A program made the translations under genes and the position numbers. Positions 1 through 8,686 of a DNA stretch of 64,000 nt are shown piece after piece (position 1 is the first letter of the stretch; each line of letters begins with the position of its first letter). Source of the DNA: Deltaproteobacteria bacterium (lineage in GTDB: Bacteria; Desulfobacterota; Desulfarculia; Adiutricales; Adiutricaceae); the NCBI GenBank assembly GCA_031276865.1, contig JAISMF010000040.1:1-64000 (forward strand), given 5' to 3'. The notes under the pieces are model-generated. The model did no database searches. It was not told the origin of the DNA and was given only the letters and a program-made list of their open reading frames with translations.

Positions 1-1
1 G

Positions 2-94
2 GCAATAAAAATGCTGATAAAGAACGAAGAACCATGGTTCATAACAGAAGTTTTGGAACCTGCCAAGATAAATGACTTAAAAAAAGCCGCATAG
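2..94 (+). CDS. C-terminal fragment of an unidentified protein (starts before the window)
   Basis: An open frame runs in from the left edge and stops at TAG 92-94. It encodes about 30 residues ending in ...VLEPAKINDLKKAA. The composition is protein-like (PWFITEVLEPAKINDL), but no family is recognised. An internal ATG at 11 has no clear Shine-Dalgarno sequence. It could be the tail of a real gene or chance. Confidence 0.2.
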   Translation, partial: AIKMLIKNEEPWFITEVLEPAKINDLKKAA

Positions 95-332
95 ATTTAC
101 GGATGCATTTATACTGATTATATACAGATCAATATAATCACGTTTATAACCAGGCACTTTTTTTTTGAAATTATGACCTCTGAACCAGAAAATTTACCCT
201 CCCTGGCAAATAGGGGCAAATAGGGTCCTGAATGGTTACATCAAATAATAGATAAATATCAAATATTCATAATTGTCCTATTATTCCTCAAATTATGGAA
301 TTAAAAAATATGTAGATTATATCAATTCTGTC
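95..332. other. AT-rich intergenic stretch
   Basis: No gene, RNA or clear repeat is seen between the partial frame at the left edge and the first inverted-repeat element. The sequence is strongly AT-rich, as in the other accessory parts of the window. Confidence 0.4.
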
Positions 333-423
333 TATCACCATGGCGGATAAAAGCTAGAATCATGCCGATCAGCATTCATGACATTTCACTTGGATGTTTC
401 GAATATTTACCCGTCGGTGTAAT
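333..423 (+). repeat. Inverted-repeat element, copy A (subfamily II)
   Basis: This 91-bp element begins TATCACCATGGCGGATAAAA and ends CGTCGGTGTAATA, so its ends are imperfect inverted repeats of each other. Its interior (AGAATCATG...GGATGTTTC) aligns along its whole length with copy D at 27234-27326 and, inverted, with copy E at 39269-39360. With copy B it brackets the accessory block 424-4068. No transposase is encoded inside, so it is MITE-like or REPIN-like in form. Confidence 0.75.
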
Positions 424-471
424 ATCATATAAGGAGTAATCATCCAGGGCCATGTTGCAGAGATCGTAATT

Positions 472-687
472 TTAACGGTGGCTTAAACGCTCATGAATAG
501 TTACGATGTTATCTGCTAAGTCGCATGAAATGTCCAGAGTACATTCCATAGGAAACCCTAATGGAATATTCGAGACCATTCCGCCAACGAGCGTTTGAAA
601 GTTTTTCAGTATTTTTGGGGACTTAGCCTCCCTGAAATTACCATCAAAATAACTATCACCTGAAAATACCATCAAAATAACTATCAC
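472..687 (-). CDS. Hypothetical short ORF
   Basis: This 71-codon frame contains a plausible stretch (FQTLVGGMVSNIPLGFPMECTLDI) but matches no family known to me. Its N-terminus is encoded by the 28-bp tandem repeat at 631-742, whose length is not a multiple of three, so the upstream frame is not maintained. It may be the 3' remnant of a larger gene disrupted by the repeat. No convincing ribosome binding site is visible. Confidence 0.2.
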   Translation of the reverse strand: MIVILMVFSGDSYFDGNFREAKSPKILKNFQTLVGGMVSNIPLGFPMECTLDISCDLADNIVTIHERLSHR

Positions 688-742
688 CTGAAAATACCTT
701 CAAAATAACTATCACCTGAAAATACCTTCAAAAATAATTTCA
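631..742. repeat. 28-bp tandem repeat, four copies
   Basis: Four consecutive 28-bp units start at 631, 659, 687 and 715, each beginning CCTGAAA and containing ATCAAAATAACTATCA or a one-base variant. The fourth copy is degenerate at its end. The array lies downstream of the ATPase/nuclease pseudogene (801-2435, minus strand), inside the block bracketed by copies A and B. Confidence 0.85.
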
Positions 743-800
743 CATCAAATAGGGGTAAATTTATTCAATCAACAATATTTGGGAATTTTATGGATTATTT

Positions 801-2435
801 TCAGCATCCAAGCACATGAACTGTCTTTCCACTTTCCGTAGCATGCGACTCCCAGGTGATTTTTTCCTCCCAGCTCTTATTTGATTTCCGGTCAAAAACC
901 AGAAGCCACCCTTCATCTGCCGAAAGTTTATCCATATAGCCAAGAATCTTGGCTATGCTTTTTTCACAGTTTATCTCGTTATCTTTAAGTTTCAGTTCTA
1001 TCACGTATTTGTTCCCCTTATATTCGACAACAAGATCCGCAAAACCACGTCCAGAAGGATACTCCATAGTGATGGAAGCTCCACCGTTTACTACTCTCAA
1101 GAGGTACGCTGACAGCAACACCTGCTGTTCAGCTTCTTTATAGTCATTACCCCACCTTTCCGCCCGTTCAGGCCACCATTTCTGAAAATCCTTCAAAAGC
1201 CCGTTCATGTCAATTTTAGTTCTGTCCATCCATTTTCCAACTACGTCATCAGGAATAATCTCTAAAATGTTCTGTGTAATATACCGCATCATAACGCTGG
1301 CATAAATCAAATTAGCCGGACGTAAGGTGATTCCGTCCTTTTTCACAAGTCCCAAATCGAGAAGGTACTGGACCATATAATTATACGATTCCTCTATTTG
1401 AGCCTTGCTTTCTTCCTTATTTTCTTCCTTGGAGAGAACGTCGGAAAATGGAGTAGTCGATAGAGTAATCGTGGTTTCTATGACGCATCTTACCTCCGGA
1501 TCCGACATTATTTTAAGCAGGGAATCGATATGGGTATCCCGTCTCTTCATCAGGTTGTCGGCCGCCAGATTAATGATTTCAGGGGTGATGACAACTCCGT
1601 AATCGTTAGCCGCAATTTTTTCCACAGCTTCGCGGGCCAGAGCATTGACCAGCCAAGGCTGGCCTTCGGACCAGTACCAGGCCCTCTGAATCGCCTCTTC
1701 TAAAAATATCTGTCCGGAGGCCTCGGTATGCTGGGAATAAAGGGAAGTTATCTCGTTTAAAGTGAAATCAGGTAGCTTCAGTTATTCCGTAATAATGTTA
1801 AAGGGGCTGGACGAACCAAGGGACTGGACTTCATACCTTATATGGATTTTAAGATCTCTGATGTTACGCATGCCAATGAGGATTATGGAACGGGGAAAAG
1901 GCGTCTCGTCTCTCTTCACATAGCCGTTTCTCAGTTGTGACATAAAGGACAAAAGCGTTTCTCCAAAAAGGGAGTCATACTCATCGAAAAAAATAATAAA
2001 ATCTTTGTCGAGCCTTTTGCTCAGGGCCTTCAACCATTCTTTGAGCTTGGAGGCGATATAATCATCTTCAGTTTTTAATTTGTTCCAAAAACCACTCCTG
2101 CCTGCCTTGTTTAAGGCCTCAACTGGCGATTCTTTCAAACTACCAACAAGATTGCCAATAAGCGTATCCATGGCCTGAAGCTTATCTGTAGCCCCCTTGA
2201 ACTCTTCTAGGGAGCAGTACAGGGCATAAAAGTCGCCCTCTTCATTAATTTTTTTCACGCAAGCCTTTACTGACGTTGTCTTCCCGCACTGCCGGGGTGC
2301 GTGGAGGACATAATATTTTTTGCTGTCTATCAGGTTCCGTACATCAGGAAGCCTTGGCAAGGCAGGAAGCATGTAATGATCATCCTGGTTACAGGGGCCG
2401 GTGGTGTTAAATTCCTTTATTTTTTTTATCTCCAT
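801..2435 (-). pseudogene. AAA-like ATPase with C-terminal PD-(D/E)XK nuclease domain, interrupted by an in-frame stop
   Basis: Two open stretches (2435-1785 and 1781-801) are in the same frame, separated only by TAA at 1782-1784. Joined, they give one protein closely similar to the product at 26102-27259. It starts MEIKKIKEFNTTGPC, has a P-loop HAPRQCGKTT and a Walker B region FIIFFDEYDSL, then a winged-helix-like region (WYWSEGQPWLVNAL). It ends in a nuclease-like segment, GFADLVVEYKGNKYVIELKL, of the PD-(D/E)XK type. The start at 2435 is chosen because AAGGAAG lies five bases upstream and the paralogue starts at the same point. The premature stop aligns with an alanine codon in the paralogue. 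Cellular role is unknown; such ATPases are often multicopy and associated with accessory DNA. Readthrough cannot be excluded. Confidence 0.8.
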
Positions 2436-2995
2436 GACTTCCTTTGCTGTCGCCAAAAAGCGCTTTGGGGTATTTTGGCAAGTTATAAACATTTTAAAAC
2501 ATTCTTGTGGAAAGAGGGTTTTCTGGGAGATAGCCCTGATCTTCTTAAGGATACACTAAAAGGATGTCTTTTTAAAGCCAAAATACGCTTCGAAGACTCA
2601 AACCTCCCGAGCTCCCTCACCCGGTGATGCTTTCCAGGGGATTATTCCCTTCAAAACCGGCTTTGCCCATCCGACGGAAACAAAAAAACGGATTTTTCGG
2701 TGACCTCTATTTTTACTCGCCAAGCATTCCGATAATTAGGATTTTGGCACATATTTTGCAAAATACAGATTTATGGTCACGAAAATTTTTGAGATAACTC
2801 CCCAAAATAATTGGAAATAATAAGCAATCTGTTAGATATGGGCTAAAAATGTATGGCCTTAGGTAATTTGTTGTGTTTATTCCATATGCGGATTAAACAC
2901 AATAATTTGCCTAAGCTCGAATAAAAAATTATTGAATAACCCGCTATTATTATAATTTTTATAACGGATGTCAACAATTTTTTCTAATTATAATT
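2436..2995. other. AT-rich intergenic stretch
   Basis: There is no supported gene between the upstream end of the ATPase/nuclease pseudogene and the end of the convergent-side hydrolase gene. The stretch 2690-2960 is strongly AT-rich and holds no recognisable repeat. Confidence 0.4.
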
Positions 2996-3787
2996 TCACC
3001 GCCGCTCCAGATTTTTTACAAAAAATTCAAAAACATCGTTTATTAGCAATAAACCTTTGTGTCCCACACCGGCTACAACTGATACAACCGTTTCCAGCCC
3101 CATTATATTGTAACTGTCGCGCAGTCTGGAAAGTTGCTCTAGGCGTGTTACCGTAGTTTCTCTTTGAAGTTTAAAGTTGTCTTCACTTCCTATCACAAAC
3201 TGAACCATAGTTTTTTTATAGGACTCATAGTCCGGTTTCACTCCGAAAATATCATGCATGTCCTTTATACCCGATGGCCAAGGAAGATTTTCATCCATCA
3301 ATGTTACTCGGGCGCAAGCGCCTATTGACAGGGAACGGACGCTCTGAGGATGGAGGTAAAAAAACCTGTGCGCAAACTGGGATCCAGCTGAAAAGCCGTG
3401 AAGAAGGATATTTCCTGAGTCCACGGGAAATCTTTCTGAAATCTCTTCGATCATGTGAAGCAGGATCAAATCGTAAGAAACTCCCAAATGGCGCAGATGG
3501 CAAAAATTGTCCATCTCGTAAAAATCCGTAATTCCTGCCGGAAATAAAGGAGCGAGAATAACCGTGTCCGTCATTTCCGCGAACGGCCTCGCGGCGTTTC
3601 GGTACATTTCGGCGCTTCTCTCGCTACCGTGAACGAGCACCGCCAGGTTGTAACGTTCCGGCCTCTCCCGTTCTGGATAATTCCAATTTTTAGGAACGTA
3701 AATGAAATAGGAAAAACGTTGATCTCTCTGGCAGCTGAAGCAGTTCATTCGCGGTAAATAGCTTAAATCACCTTGTCGCGCGCTCAT
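2996..3787 (-). CDS. Alpha/beta-hydrolase fold esterase-like protein
   Basis: This 263-residue protein has the order expected of an alpha/beta hydrolase. There is an oxyanion-loop region LAVLVHGSERS (about residues 48-58), a nucleophile elbow LLHGFSAGSQ (about 147-156), an acid in FVIGSEDN (about 207-214) and a catalytic histidine in GVGHKG (about 244-249). The layout resembles PHB-depolymerase/esterase-type enzymes, and the substrate cannot be inferred. No signal peptide is seen, so it is probably cytosolic. GAGGACGT stands directly before the ATG, supporting this start. It stands alone inside the block bracketed by elements A and B, with more AT-rich codon use than the core genes, which suggests acquired DNA. 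Confidence 0.75.
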   Translation of the reverse strand: MSARQGDLSYLPRMNCFSCQRDQRFSYFIYVPKNWNYPERERPERYNLAVLVHGSERSAEMYRNAARPFAEMTDTVILAPLFPAGITDFYEMDNFCHLRHLGVSYDLILLHMIEEISERFPVDSGNILLHGFSAGSQFAHRFFYLHPQSVRSLSIGACARVTLMDENLPWPSGIKDMHDIFGVKPDYESYKKTMVQFVIGSEDNFKLQRETTVTRLEQLSRLRDSYNIMGLETVVSVVAGVGHKGLLLINDVFEFFVKNLERR

Positions 3788-4068
3788 ACGTCCTCGTTAT
3801 AAACAGTTTATATCCCACAACGCCCGCACGCCCGAAACGCACGCCTTGGAATAAAGCGACACGGATTATCCACGATACCCATTCTTTCACCGAATTGGCC
3901 GCGCCGCATCGGAGGCTTCGTCACGGGCGACAAAATGATAACAGATGTTTTGCAAAAAATATTCACAAAAACGCCTGATTTTCTCGTTCTTTATATTTAG
4001 AACGCGTCGCGCCGGACCGCTGAAATAATTTACTTCGAGGCGCCTCGATTCTTTCCCCGCCGCCTTAT

Positions 4069-4161
4069 TATTACCACGGCGGTTAAATATTGGAAAAAAG
4101 TCCTTTAATTCAAGGGAACTATTGAATTTTACCTTTCTATCTTTTATCCGCCGGGGTAATA
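4069..4161 (+). repeat. Inverted-repeat element, copy B (subfamily I)
   Basis: This 93-bp element starts TATTACCACGGCGGTTAAAT and ends TTTTATCCGCCGGGGTAATA. It matches copy C (25878-25970) over its full length and orientation, including the interior TTCAAGGGAAC. It is the right-hand partner of copy A around the first accessory block. Confidence 0.85.
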
Positions 4162-4197
4162 TCGAGCCTTGCGCAAAAAGTCCCCGTTGTTTTATGG

Positions 4198-4299
4198 CTT
4201 TGAAACAACATACTATATAAGTTGTAGTATATTTTGATTTATTCCATATAGTTTATGTTTTCCCTAATCATTTTTAAAACAAGACTTTTTTCGCACGCG
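4198..4299. repeat. AT-rich dispersed repeat, copy 1
   Basis: About 100 bp beginning CTTTGAAACAACATACT and containing ATTCCATATAG and TTTTTAAAAC, ending with a CTTTTTTCGC segment. It aligns over its length with 29467-29566. It is unrelated in sequence to the TATTACC elements and encodes nothing visible. Confidence 0.7.
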
Positions 4300-4330
4300 T
4301 CATTATTATCTTTTTCTTCCTCTTCACCAG

Positions 4331-4394
4331 CCCTCTTCACCGTCCCTCTTCAACGGCCCTCTTCAACGGCCCTTTTCAACGCCTTCTTCAACAT
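4331..4394. repeat. 13-bp tandem repeat, about five copies
   Basis: Consecutive units of CCCTCTTCAACGG and close variants (CCCTCTTCACCGT, CCCTTTTCAACG, CCTTCTTCAACAT). No gene covers it. It lies downstream of the MFS gene at the boundary between AT-rich and GC-rich DNA. Confidence 0.7.
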
Positions 4395-4522
4395 CTCCGT
4401 TGATCATCCCTCCGCGCCATGATGGGGAACCACCCCCGAATACAAAAACCAAGCCGCCCTCCGCCATCATGGCGGAAGACGGCCAGGTTTAAAACTCCGC
4501 TAACCTGCCGGAACGCTTCAAA

Positions 4523-4542
4523 CTGGTTCGTTCGCGAACCGG
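4523..4542 (-). terminator. Hairpin downstream of the catabolic operon
   Basis: An 8-bp stem (CTGGTTCG pairing with CGAACCGG, one G-U pair on one strand) closes a four-base loop about 17 bases past the stop codon of the MFS gene. There is only a short T-rich tail on the minus strand, so it is a plausible but weak intrinsic terminator. Confidence 0.4.
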
Positions 4543-4558
4543 GTGGGGGGATCCCCCT

Positions 4559-5851
4559 TCAGTTCCGGAAAGTCTCGGCCGTTTTCTCGCCCGAGGATAG
4601 CCTCCGCATGGGAGACGCGTTTAAGGCCGTGAAGATTAAGACGAGGGCCGCGGCGCTTAAAACCGCCATGACCGTGAAGGGCAGCTTGTATCCGCCCGAA
4701 CTCCGGTGGAGCGCTCCTATTATCGGGTTGGAGATGGCTATACCTAGCTGCAGCATGCCGGTGAAATAGCCGATGATGGCCCCGTAATGCCTGCGTCCGA
4801 AAGCATCGGCCACCACCAAAGGCGGCGTGAGGGTTGAGGTTTTCTTCGCTCCGGCGGCGAAGGGGATGATGGAGAGGATCACGACCGGAGTGGCGCCGGC
4901 GCCCACCATGTAAATGAGGGCCGTTCCAATCATGAAGAGGATGGCGGTCAAGATTATGTAGCTCCGAGCTCCCAGCCGATCGCTCACCCTCCCTAGGAGG
5001 ATGGTGCATATTCCGGTTATGAGGGCGTAGAAACCCATGATGCTGGCCGACGTCTTGACGCTCATGCCTTGGCTCTGCCAGAAGGCGGGCATGAAGTTCT
5101 CGATGTTGGTGGAGCAGCCCACTAGGAGGATGCCTAATAAAAGGAGCCAAAAGGACGCCGATCCCCTTGCCTGGGCCGGAGTCACCCCGCTTTTTTCGGA
5201 GGGGCTTCCGCTTTCGCGGGCGGCCTCGTCTTCCGTATCCTTCTCGTCCGCGCCGTAGGCCTTCAGCTTTTTCCTGGCCGGATCGTCGGTTATGACGAAG
5301 AGGATCGTGATCAAGGTCACCACGGCCACGACCGCCGCCAGAATCCTGTAGGCCACCCTCCAGTCGAACTGGTGTATGAGCTGTCCCGAAAGGGGCATGA
5401 GGGCGGCGCCACCGAACATGGAGCCGGCGATGACCACGCTCATGTAGGTGGCCCTTTTCTTCACGAACCAGTTGTTCATGACGACGCTCACCGGCGCGAC
5501 CGTTCCCAATCCGATGGAGATCCCCCCGCCGGCGGCTCCCAGATAGAGGACGAACAACGAGTCGGCCACGCTGTAGACGATGAAATGCGCCGCGCACACC
5601 GCCGCGCCTATAAGAAGGATGGTCTTGGCGGTGATCCGCTTTAACAGCGGGCCTATGGACATGTTGGCCAGAAAGGCGGCCACGGTCGCGACCGTGGATA
5701 TCATGGCCACGGCCCCCAGGGAGAAGCCCGTGTCCTTCATGATGGCGGGGAGAAAGACGGCGAACGTCTGCAGGCCTCCCTGGATAAAGAACATGACGAT
5801 AAAGCAGCCGATCAGTATCGACCAGCCTTTGAATTTTTGGGTGTTTTCCAT
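4559..5851 (-). CDS. MFS transporter, oxalate/formate- or monocarboxylate-porter type
   Basis: This 430-residue protein has about twelve hydrophobic segments in two blocks of six, separated by a charged loop (about residues 200-230, KKLKAYGADEKDTEDEAARE). The N-terminus runs straight into the first membrane segment (GWSILIGCFIVMFFIQGG). The second half carries a typical MFS loop, LLGRVSDRLGARSY. It resembles the OxlT/monocarboxylate group, so it probably moves an organic acid. It is the last gene of the minus-strand operon (alcohol dehydrogenase, butyrate kinase, aldehyde dehydrogenase, phosphate butyryltransferase), so uptake of the substrate or export of the acid product is the likely job. 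The substrate is not identifiable from sequence. Confidence 0.85.
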   Translation of the reverse strand: MENTQKFKGWSILIGCFIVMFFIQGGLQTFAVFLPAIMKDTGFSLGAVAMISTVATVAAFLANMSIGPLLKRITAKTILLIGAAVCAAHFIVYSVADSLFVLYLGAAGGGISIGLGTVAPVSVVMNNWFVKKRATYMSVVIAGSMFGGAALMPLSGQLIHQFDWRVAYRILAAVVAVVTLITILFVITDDPARKKLKAYGADEKDTEDEAARESGSPSEKSGVTPAQARGSASFWLLLLGILLVGCSTNIENFMPAFWQSQGMSVKTSASIMGFYALITGICTILLGRVSDRLGARSYIILTAILFMIGTALIYMVGAGATPVVILSIIPFAAGAKKTSTLTPPLVVADAFGRRHYGAIIGYFTGMLQLGIAISNPIIGALHRSSGGYKLPFTVMAVLSAAALVLIFTALNASPMRRLSSGEKTAETFRN

Positions 5852-5960
5852 CCGCGGCTCCCTTTTCCGAGTCCTTCTCGTTTTAAAAGCCCCCCGGGGG
5901 GTGTTTTTCCGACTCTCCGGCCCGTCTTGGAACGGGCCTCCTTGTTCCCGTCCGCCCCCG

Positions 5961-5994
5961 CCCCGGGGCGCGGGCCCGGGACCGCGCCCCGGGG
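5961..5994 (-). other. Perfect GC-rich hairpin between ptb and the MFS gene
   Basis: CCCCGGGGCGCGG and its exact complement CCGCGCCCCGGGG form a 13-bp stem around an 8-base loop. No T-run follows on either strand. It could protect the upstream message from 3' decay or attenuate transcription into the transporter gene. Confidence 0.6.
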
Positions 5995-6011
5995 CCGGAC
6001 CGAAGCGTTTT

Positions 6012-6926
6012 TTAGTGCATGTACACCGACATCTGGGAGACCAGGGCGATGGAGGTGTATTTGGAGCGCACCGAGGCCCCCCTGGAAGTAAGCACCATGG
6101 GCACGCTGGCGCCCATGACCACCCCCACCGTCGTGCTGTCGGCGAACTCCCTTAAGGCCTTGCTTAAAATGTTTCCGGAAACCAGGTTGGGCATGACCAG
6201 GATGTCGGGGCTTCCCGTCACGGAGCTCTTGTAGCCCTTGATTTCCGCCGCCTCCCGGTTCATGGCCAGATCCATGGAGATGGGTCCCTCCAAATCGCAG
6301 CCGCCTATCTCTCCGGCCTCCCACATCTTCTTGAGCTCGGCCGCGTCCACGGTTTCGGGCATTTTGGGATTGACCTTCTCCACGGCGGCCAAGACCGCCA
6401 CCTGGGGGCGCTCGTAGCCCAGATCGCGGAAGGCCTGGACGGCGTTCGCGACCACGTCCCTCTTCTGCTCCAGGGTGGGGGAGATGAGGATGGCGGCGTC
6501 CGTTATGGCCAAAATCTTCCGGTATCCGGGAAGATGGGTTAAAGACATGTGGGTGAGGGTCCTCCCCATCCCGAGACCGTTCTCCTTATCCAAAAGGGCT
6601 TTCAAGATCTGGGAGGTTTCCAAATTCCCCTTCATGAGGAAGGCGGCCCGGCCCTCCCGGATGAGCCTTATGGACGCTCTGGCGGCGTCCTCCCCGTCGT
6701 CGGCCTCCACGATCAGCTCGTCGGGCAAATCCCCCCCCAACTCCCGAAGGCGGCCCACGATCTTCTTTTTGTCCCCCACGAGATACGGAAGCACTATCTT
6801 CTCCCGATAGGCCTTCAGGGCCGCCTCCAGGGTGTGGAGATCCTCGGCCGCGGCCACGGCCATGGGGACCGAGGCCTTTTTCCTCCGGGCGTTTTCCAGG
6901 ACCTCTTTAAAATCTTTGATTTCCAT
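6012..6926 (-). CDS. ptb: Phosphate butyryltransferase / phosphate acyltransferase
   Basis: About 304 residues, the usual length for phosphate butyryltransferases, which convert an acyl-CoA and phosphate to acyl-phosphate and CoA. Family-typical segments are FLMKGNLETSQILKALLD, LTHMSLTHLPGYRK, VEKVNPKMPETVDA and GCDLEGPISMDLA, with a C-terminal GVVMGASVPMVLTSR. The ATG at 6926 is preferred over the GTG at 6935 because AAAGG lies eight bases upstream. It lies between the CoA-acylating aldehyde dehydrogenase and the MFS gene. With butyrate kinase it would complete acyl-CoA to carboxylate with ATP formation. The acyl chain preferred may differ from butyryl. Confidence 0.9.
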   Translation of the reverse strand: MEIKDFKEVLENARRKKASVPMAVAAAEDLHTLEAALKAYREKIVLPYLVGDKKKIVGRLRELGGDLPDELIVEADDGEDAARASIRLIREGRAAFLMKGNLETSQILKALLDKENGLGMGRTLTHMSLTHLPGYRKILAITDAAILISPTLEQKRDVVANAVQAFRDLGYERPQVAVLAAVEKVNPKMPETVDAAELKKMWEAGEIGGCDLEGPISMDLAMNREAAEIKGYKSSVTGSPDILVMPNLVSGNILSKALREFADSTTVGVVMGASVPMVLTSRGASVRSKYTSIALVSQMSVYMH

Positions 6927-6961
6927 CGCTTTCACCTTTGAAGGCCCCGGGGGCCTTTAAA

Positions 6962-6982
6962 GGGGGCCCCTTCGGGGCCCCC
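6962..6982. other. GC hairpin between the aldehyde dehydrogenase and ptb genes
   Basis: GGGGGCCCC and GGGGCCCCC form a 9-bp perfect stem around a 3-base loop (or 8 bp with a five-base loop). It lies inside the operon, without a T-run, and is comparable with the other long GC stems at 5961 and 47780. Confidence 0.5.
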
Positions 6983-7004
6983 TTCGGGAAAAACCCCCAA
7001 ACCA

Positions 7005-8414
7005 TCAGGCCCAGACCTTTTCCGGATCGTAGTATTCGGCCCCGGGAATGACCCTGGCCACCATGGTGGTGTTCATGAGGTGGCGGTAGGTGATGTTCTC
7101 GGAAACCGAGTTGTTGCCCCAGGTCCCGCAGCCCAAGGACATGGTGGGTTTGAGGCCGATTAAAGGCGTGTTCCCGCCGGCCATGGAGTTCGCGGTGTTG
7201 ACCGAAAGACGGGAGACCGGCCACAGCCTCGCTATGAAGTCGATATGCTTCTCGTCGTTGCTGAAAAGCACGGCGGAGTGGCCGGAACCCTCGCATTCCA
7301 AATTTTTCAAGGCCGTCCGGGCGCCGTCTTCGAAGTCGTCGTAGGTGAGGTAGGTCACGACCGGGCACAGCTTCTCCCGGCAGAGGATCTCCTCTGGGGC
7401 GGGGCCTTTGCCCTTCACGACGAGGACCGCGGCGTCCTCCGGGACGCTTAATCCGAACTCTTTGGCGAGGACGCCCACCGGTTTCCCCACCATTTTGACG
7501 TTCAGGGCCCCGCTCTCGGGAATGAAAAGCGAACGGCGGATCCGCTCGATCGTTTCCTCGTCTTCCACTATGACGGCGCCTCTTTTCACGAACTCGGAGA
7601 GGATCCGATCCTTTTCCTCGACGGGGAGATGCATGGTCTGCTCGGCCGTGCACTGGACGCCGATGTCCGTCGTGCGGCAGCGGATGGTGCCCTCGGCGTA
7701 GGCCGGGTAAAGCTCCCGCGCGCCCCGATCCACGAAGCTCTGCACGTTTCCTGGACCCACCCCGAAGGAGGGCCGGCCGCTGGAGTAGGCGCTCTTGACC
7801 ATGCCCGGGCCGCCGGTCGCGATGGTTGCGTCGCATTCCGCCATCAAGGCCTGGGTGAGATCGATGGAGGGCTCGTCTATCACCTGCGCGAGATCCCGCG
7901 GGGCGCCGACCTTTTCCAGGGCCTCACGGATCAGAGCCACGCCCCGGGCGGTCACCTTCTTGGCCCGGGGATGGGGGGCGACGATGATGGCGTTTCTGGC
8001 CTTGAGCGCGTAGACGCCGTTCCCGCAGACAGTCGAGGTGGGGTTGGTGGTGGGGCTGATGCAGGCGATGACGCCCATGGGTTTCGCGTAAACGGCCACA
8101 AGCGAGGCGGGGTCGTTTTCGATGATCCCCACCGAGGGCTTGTTCTTCACGAAATCCCAGTGGCTCATGGCGACGCCCCGCTGCTTGCGGATCTTGGCCT
8201 CCACGTCGCCCATGCCCGTCTCCGCCACCGCCTCCCGGGCCAGGGACTCGGCGTTGTCGAAAATGGCCTTCCCCAGGGCCCGGGCCGCGGCGTCCACGGC
8301 CTCCTGGGTGAAATCCTGGAACACCCTCTGGGCCGCCCGGGCCCTTTCCACCAAATCTTTCACGAGACGGGTTTTCCCGTCTCCGTTTTCTTTCACGTTT
8401 TCCATCTTCGGCAT
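7005..8414 (-). CDS. CoA-acylating aldehyde dehydrogenase
   Basis: About 469 residues, similar to the aldehyde-dehydrogenase half of AdhE, EutE and CoA-dependent (sulfo/succinate semi-)aldehyde dehydrogenases. The reaction is aldehyde + CoA + NAD(P)+ to acyl-CoA, or the reverse. The N-terminal cofactor region has GVIACISPTTNPTSTV (about 110-125) and IATGGPGMVKSAYSSGRP. The catalytic cysteine is expected in GVQCTAEQ (about 245-252), and GVGPGNVQSFVD is typical. The ATG at 8414 is chosen because GGAGG lies seven bases upstream; an upstream GTG/ATG option would place this site inside the gene. It is third in the operon after alcohol dehydrogenase and butyrate kinase. No microcompartment shell genes or targeting peptide are seen, unlike many EutE relatives. 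The substrate is unknown. Confidence 0.88.
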   Translation of the reverse strand: MPKMENVKENGDGKTRLVKDLVERARAAQRVFQDFTQEAVDAAARALGKAIFDNAESLAREAVAETGMGDVEAKIRKQRGVAMSHWDFVKNKPSVGIIENDPASLVAVYAKPMGVIACISPTTNPTSTVCGNGVYALKARNAIIVAPHPRAKKVTARGVALIREALEKVGAPRDLAQVIDEPSIDLTQALMAECDATIATGGPGMVKSAYSSGRPSFGVGPGNVQSFVDRGARELYPAYAEGTIRCRTTDIGVQCTAEQTMHLPVEEKDRILSEFVKRGAVIVEDEETIERIRRSLFIPESGALNVKMVGKPVGVLAKEFGLSVPEDAAVLVVKGKGPAPEEILCREKLCPVVTYLTYDDFEDGARTALKNLECEGSGHSAVLFSNDEKHIDFIARLWPVSRLSVNTANSMAGGNTPLIGLKPTMSLGCGTWGNNSVSENITYRHLMNTTMVARVIPGAEYYDPEKVWA

Positions 8415-8614
8415 GCGCCATCCTCCTAATCGTTCCATCGTTTTCGATTGTTTCCGCCCCCTCCCTTTTGGCGGGGGCGGACGTTTAAAAGAGGGGGGCC
8501 GCGAAAATTTCGGCCCCGCCCCATATTTTTAACGAAGCCCCCTCCCTTTTCCGGCCGCCCCGTTTCCGGGACCCATCCTTCTTCGGGGGCGTGTTTCTAA
8601 AAAAATTCGAGGGC

Positions 8615-8674
8615 GGATTTAAAAACGAATTTAAAAACGAATTTAAAAACGGATTTAAAAACGGATTTAAAAAC
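8615..8674. repeat. 12-bp tandem repeat, five copies
   Basis: Five uninterrupted units of GGATTTAAAAAC or GAATTTAAAAAC lie in the intergenic gap between the butyrate kinase and aldehyde dehydrogenase genes. The array ends 13 bases before the butyrate-kinase stop codon. An 8-bp CCGCCCCC/GGGGGCGG hairpin (8454-8480) lies nearer the downstream gene. Confidence 0.85.
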
Positions 8675-8686
8675 CACCTTGGAAAT

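Noticed and set aside
631-742. CRISPR array
   Set aside because: The 28-bp units abut with no spacers, and no cas gene is in the window.
1626-1781. A frameshift splitting the ATPase-nuclease gene
   Set aside because: Checked codon by codon: the two halves are in the same frame and separated only by one TAA, so it is a nonsense change and not a frameshift.
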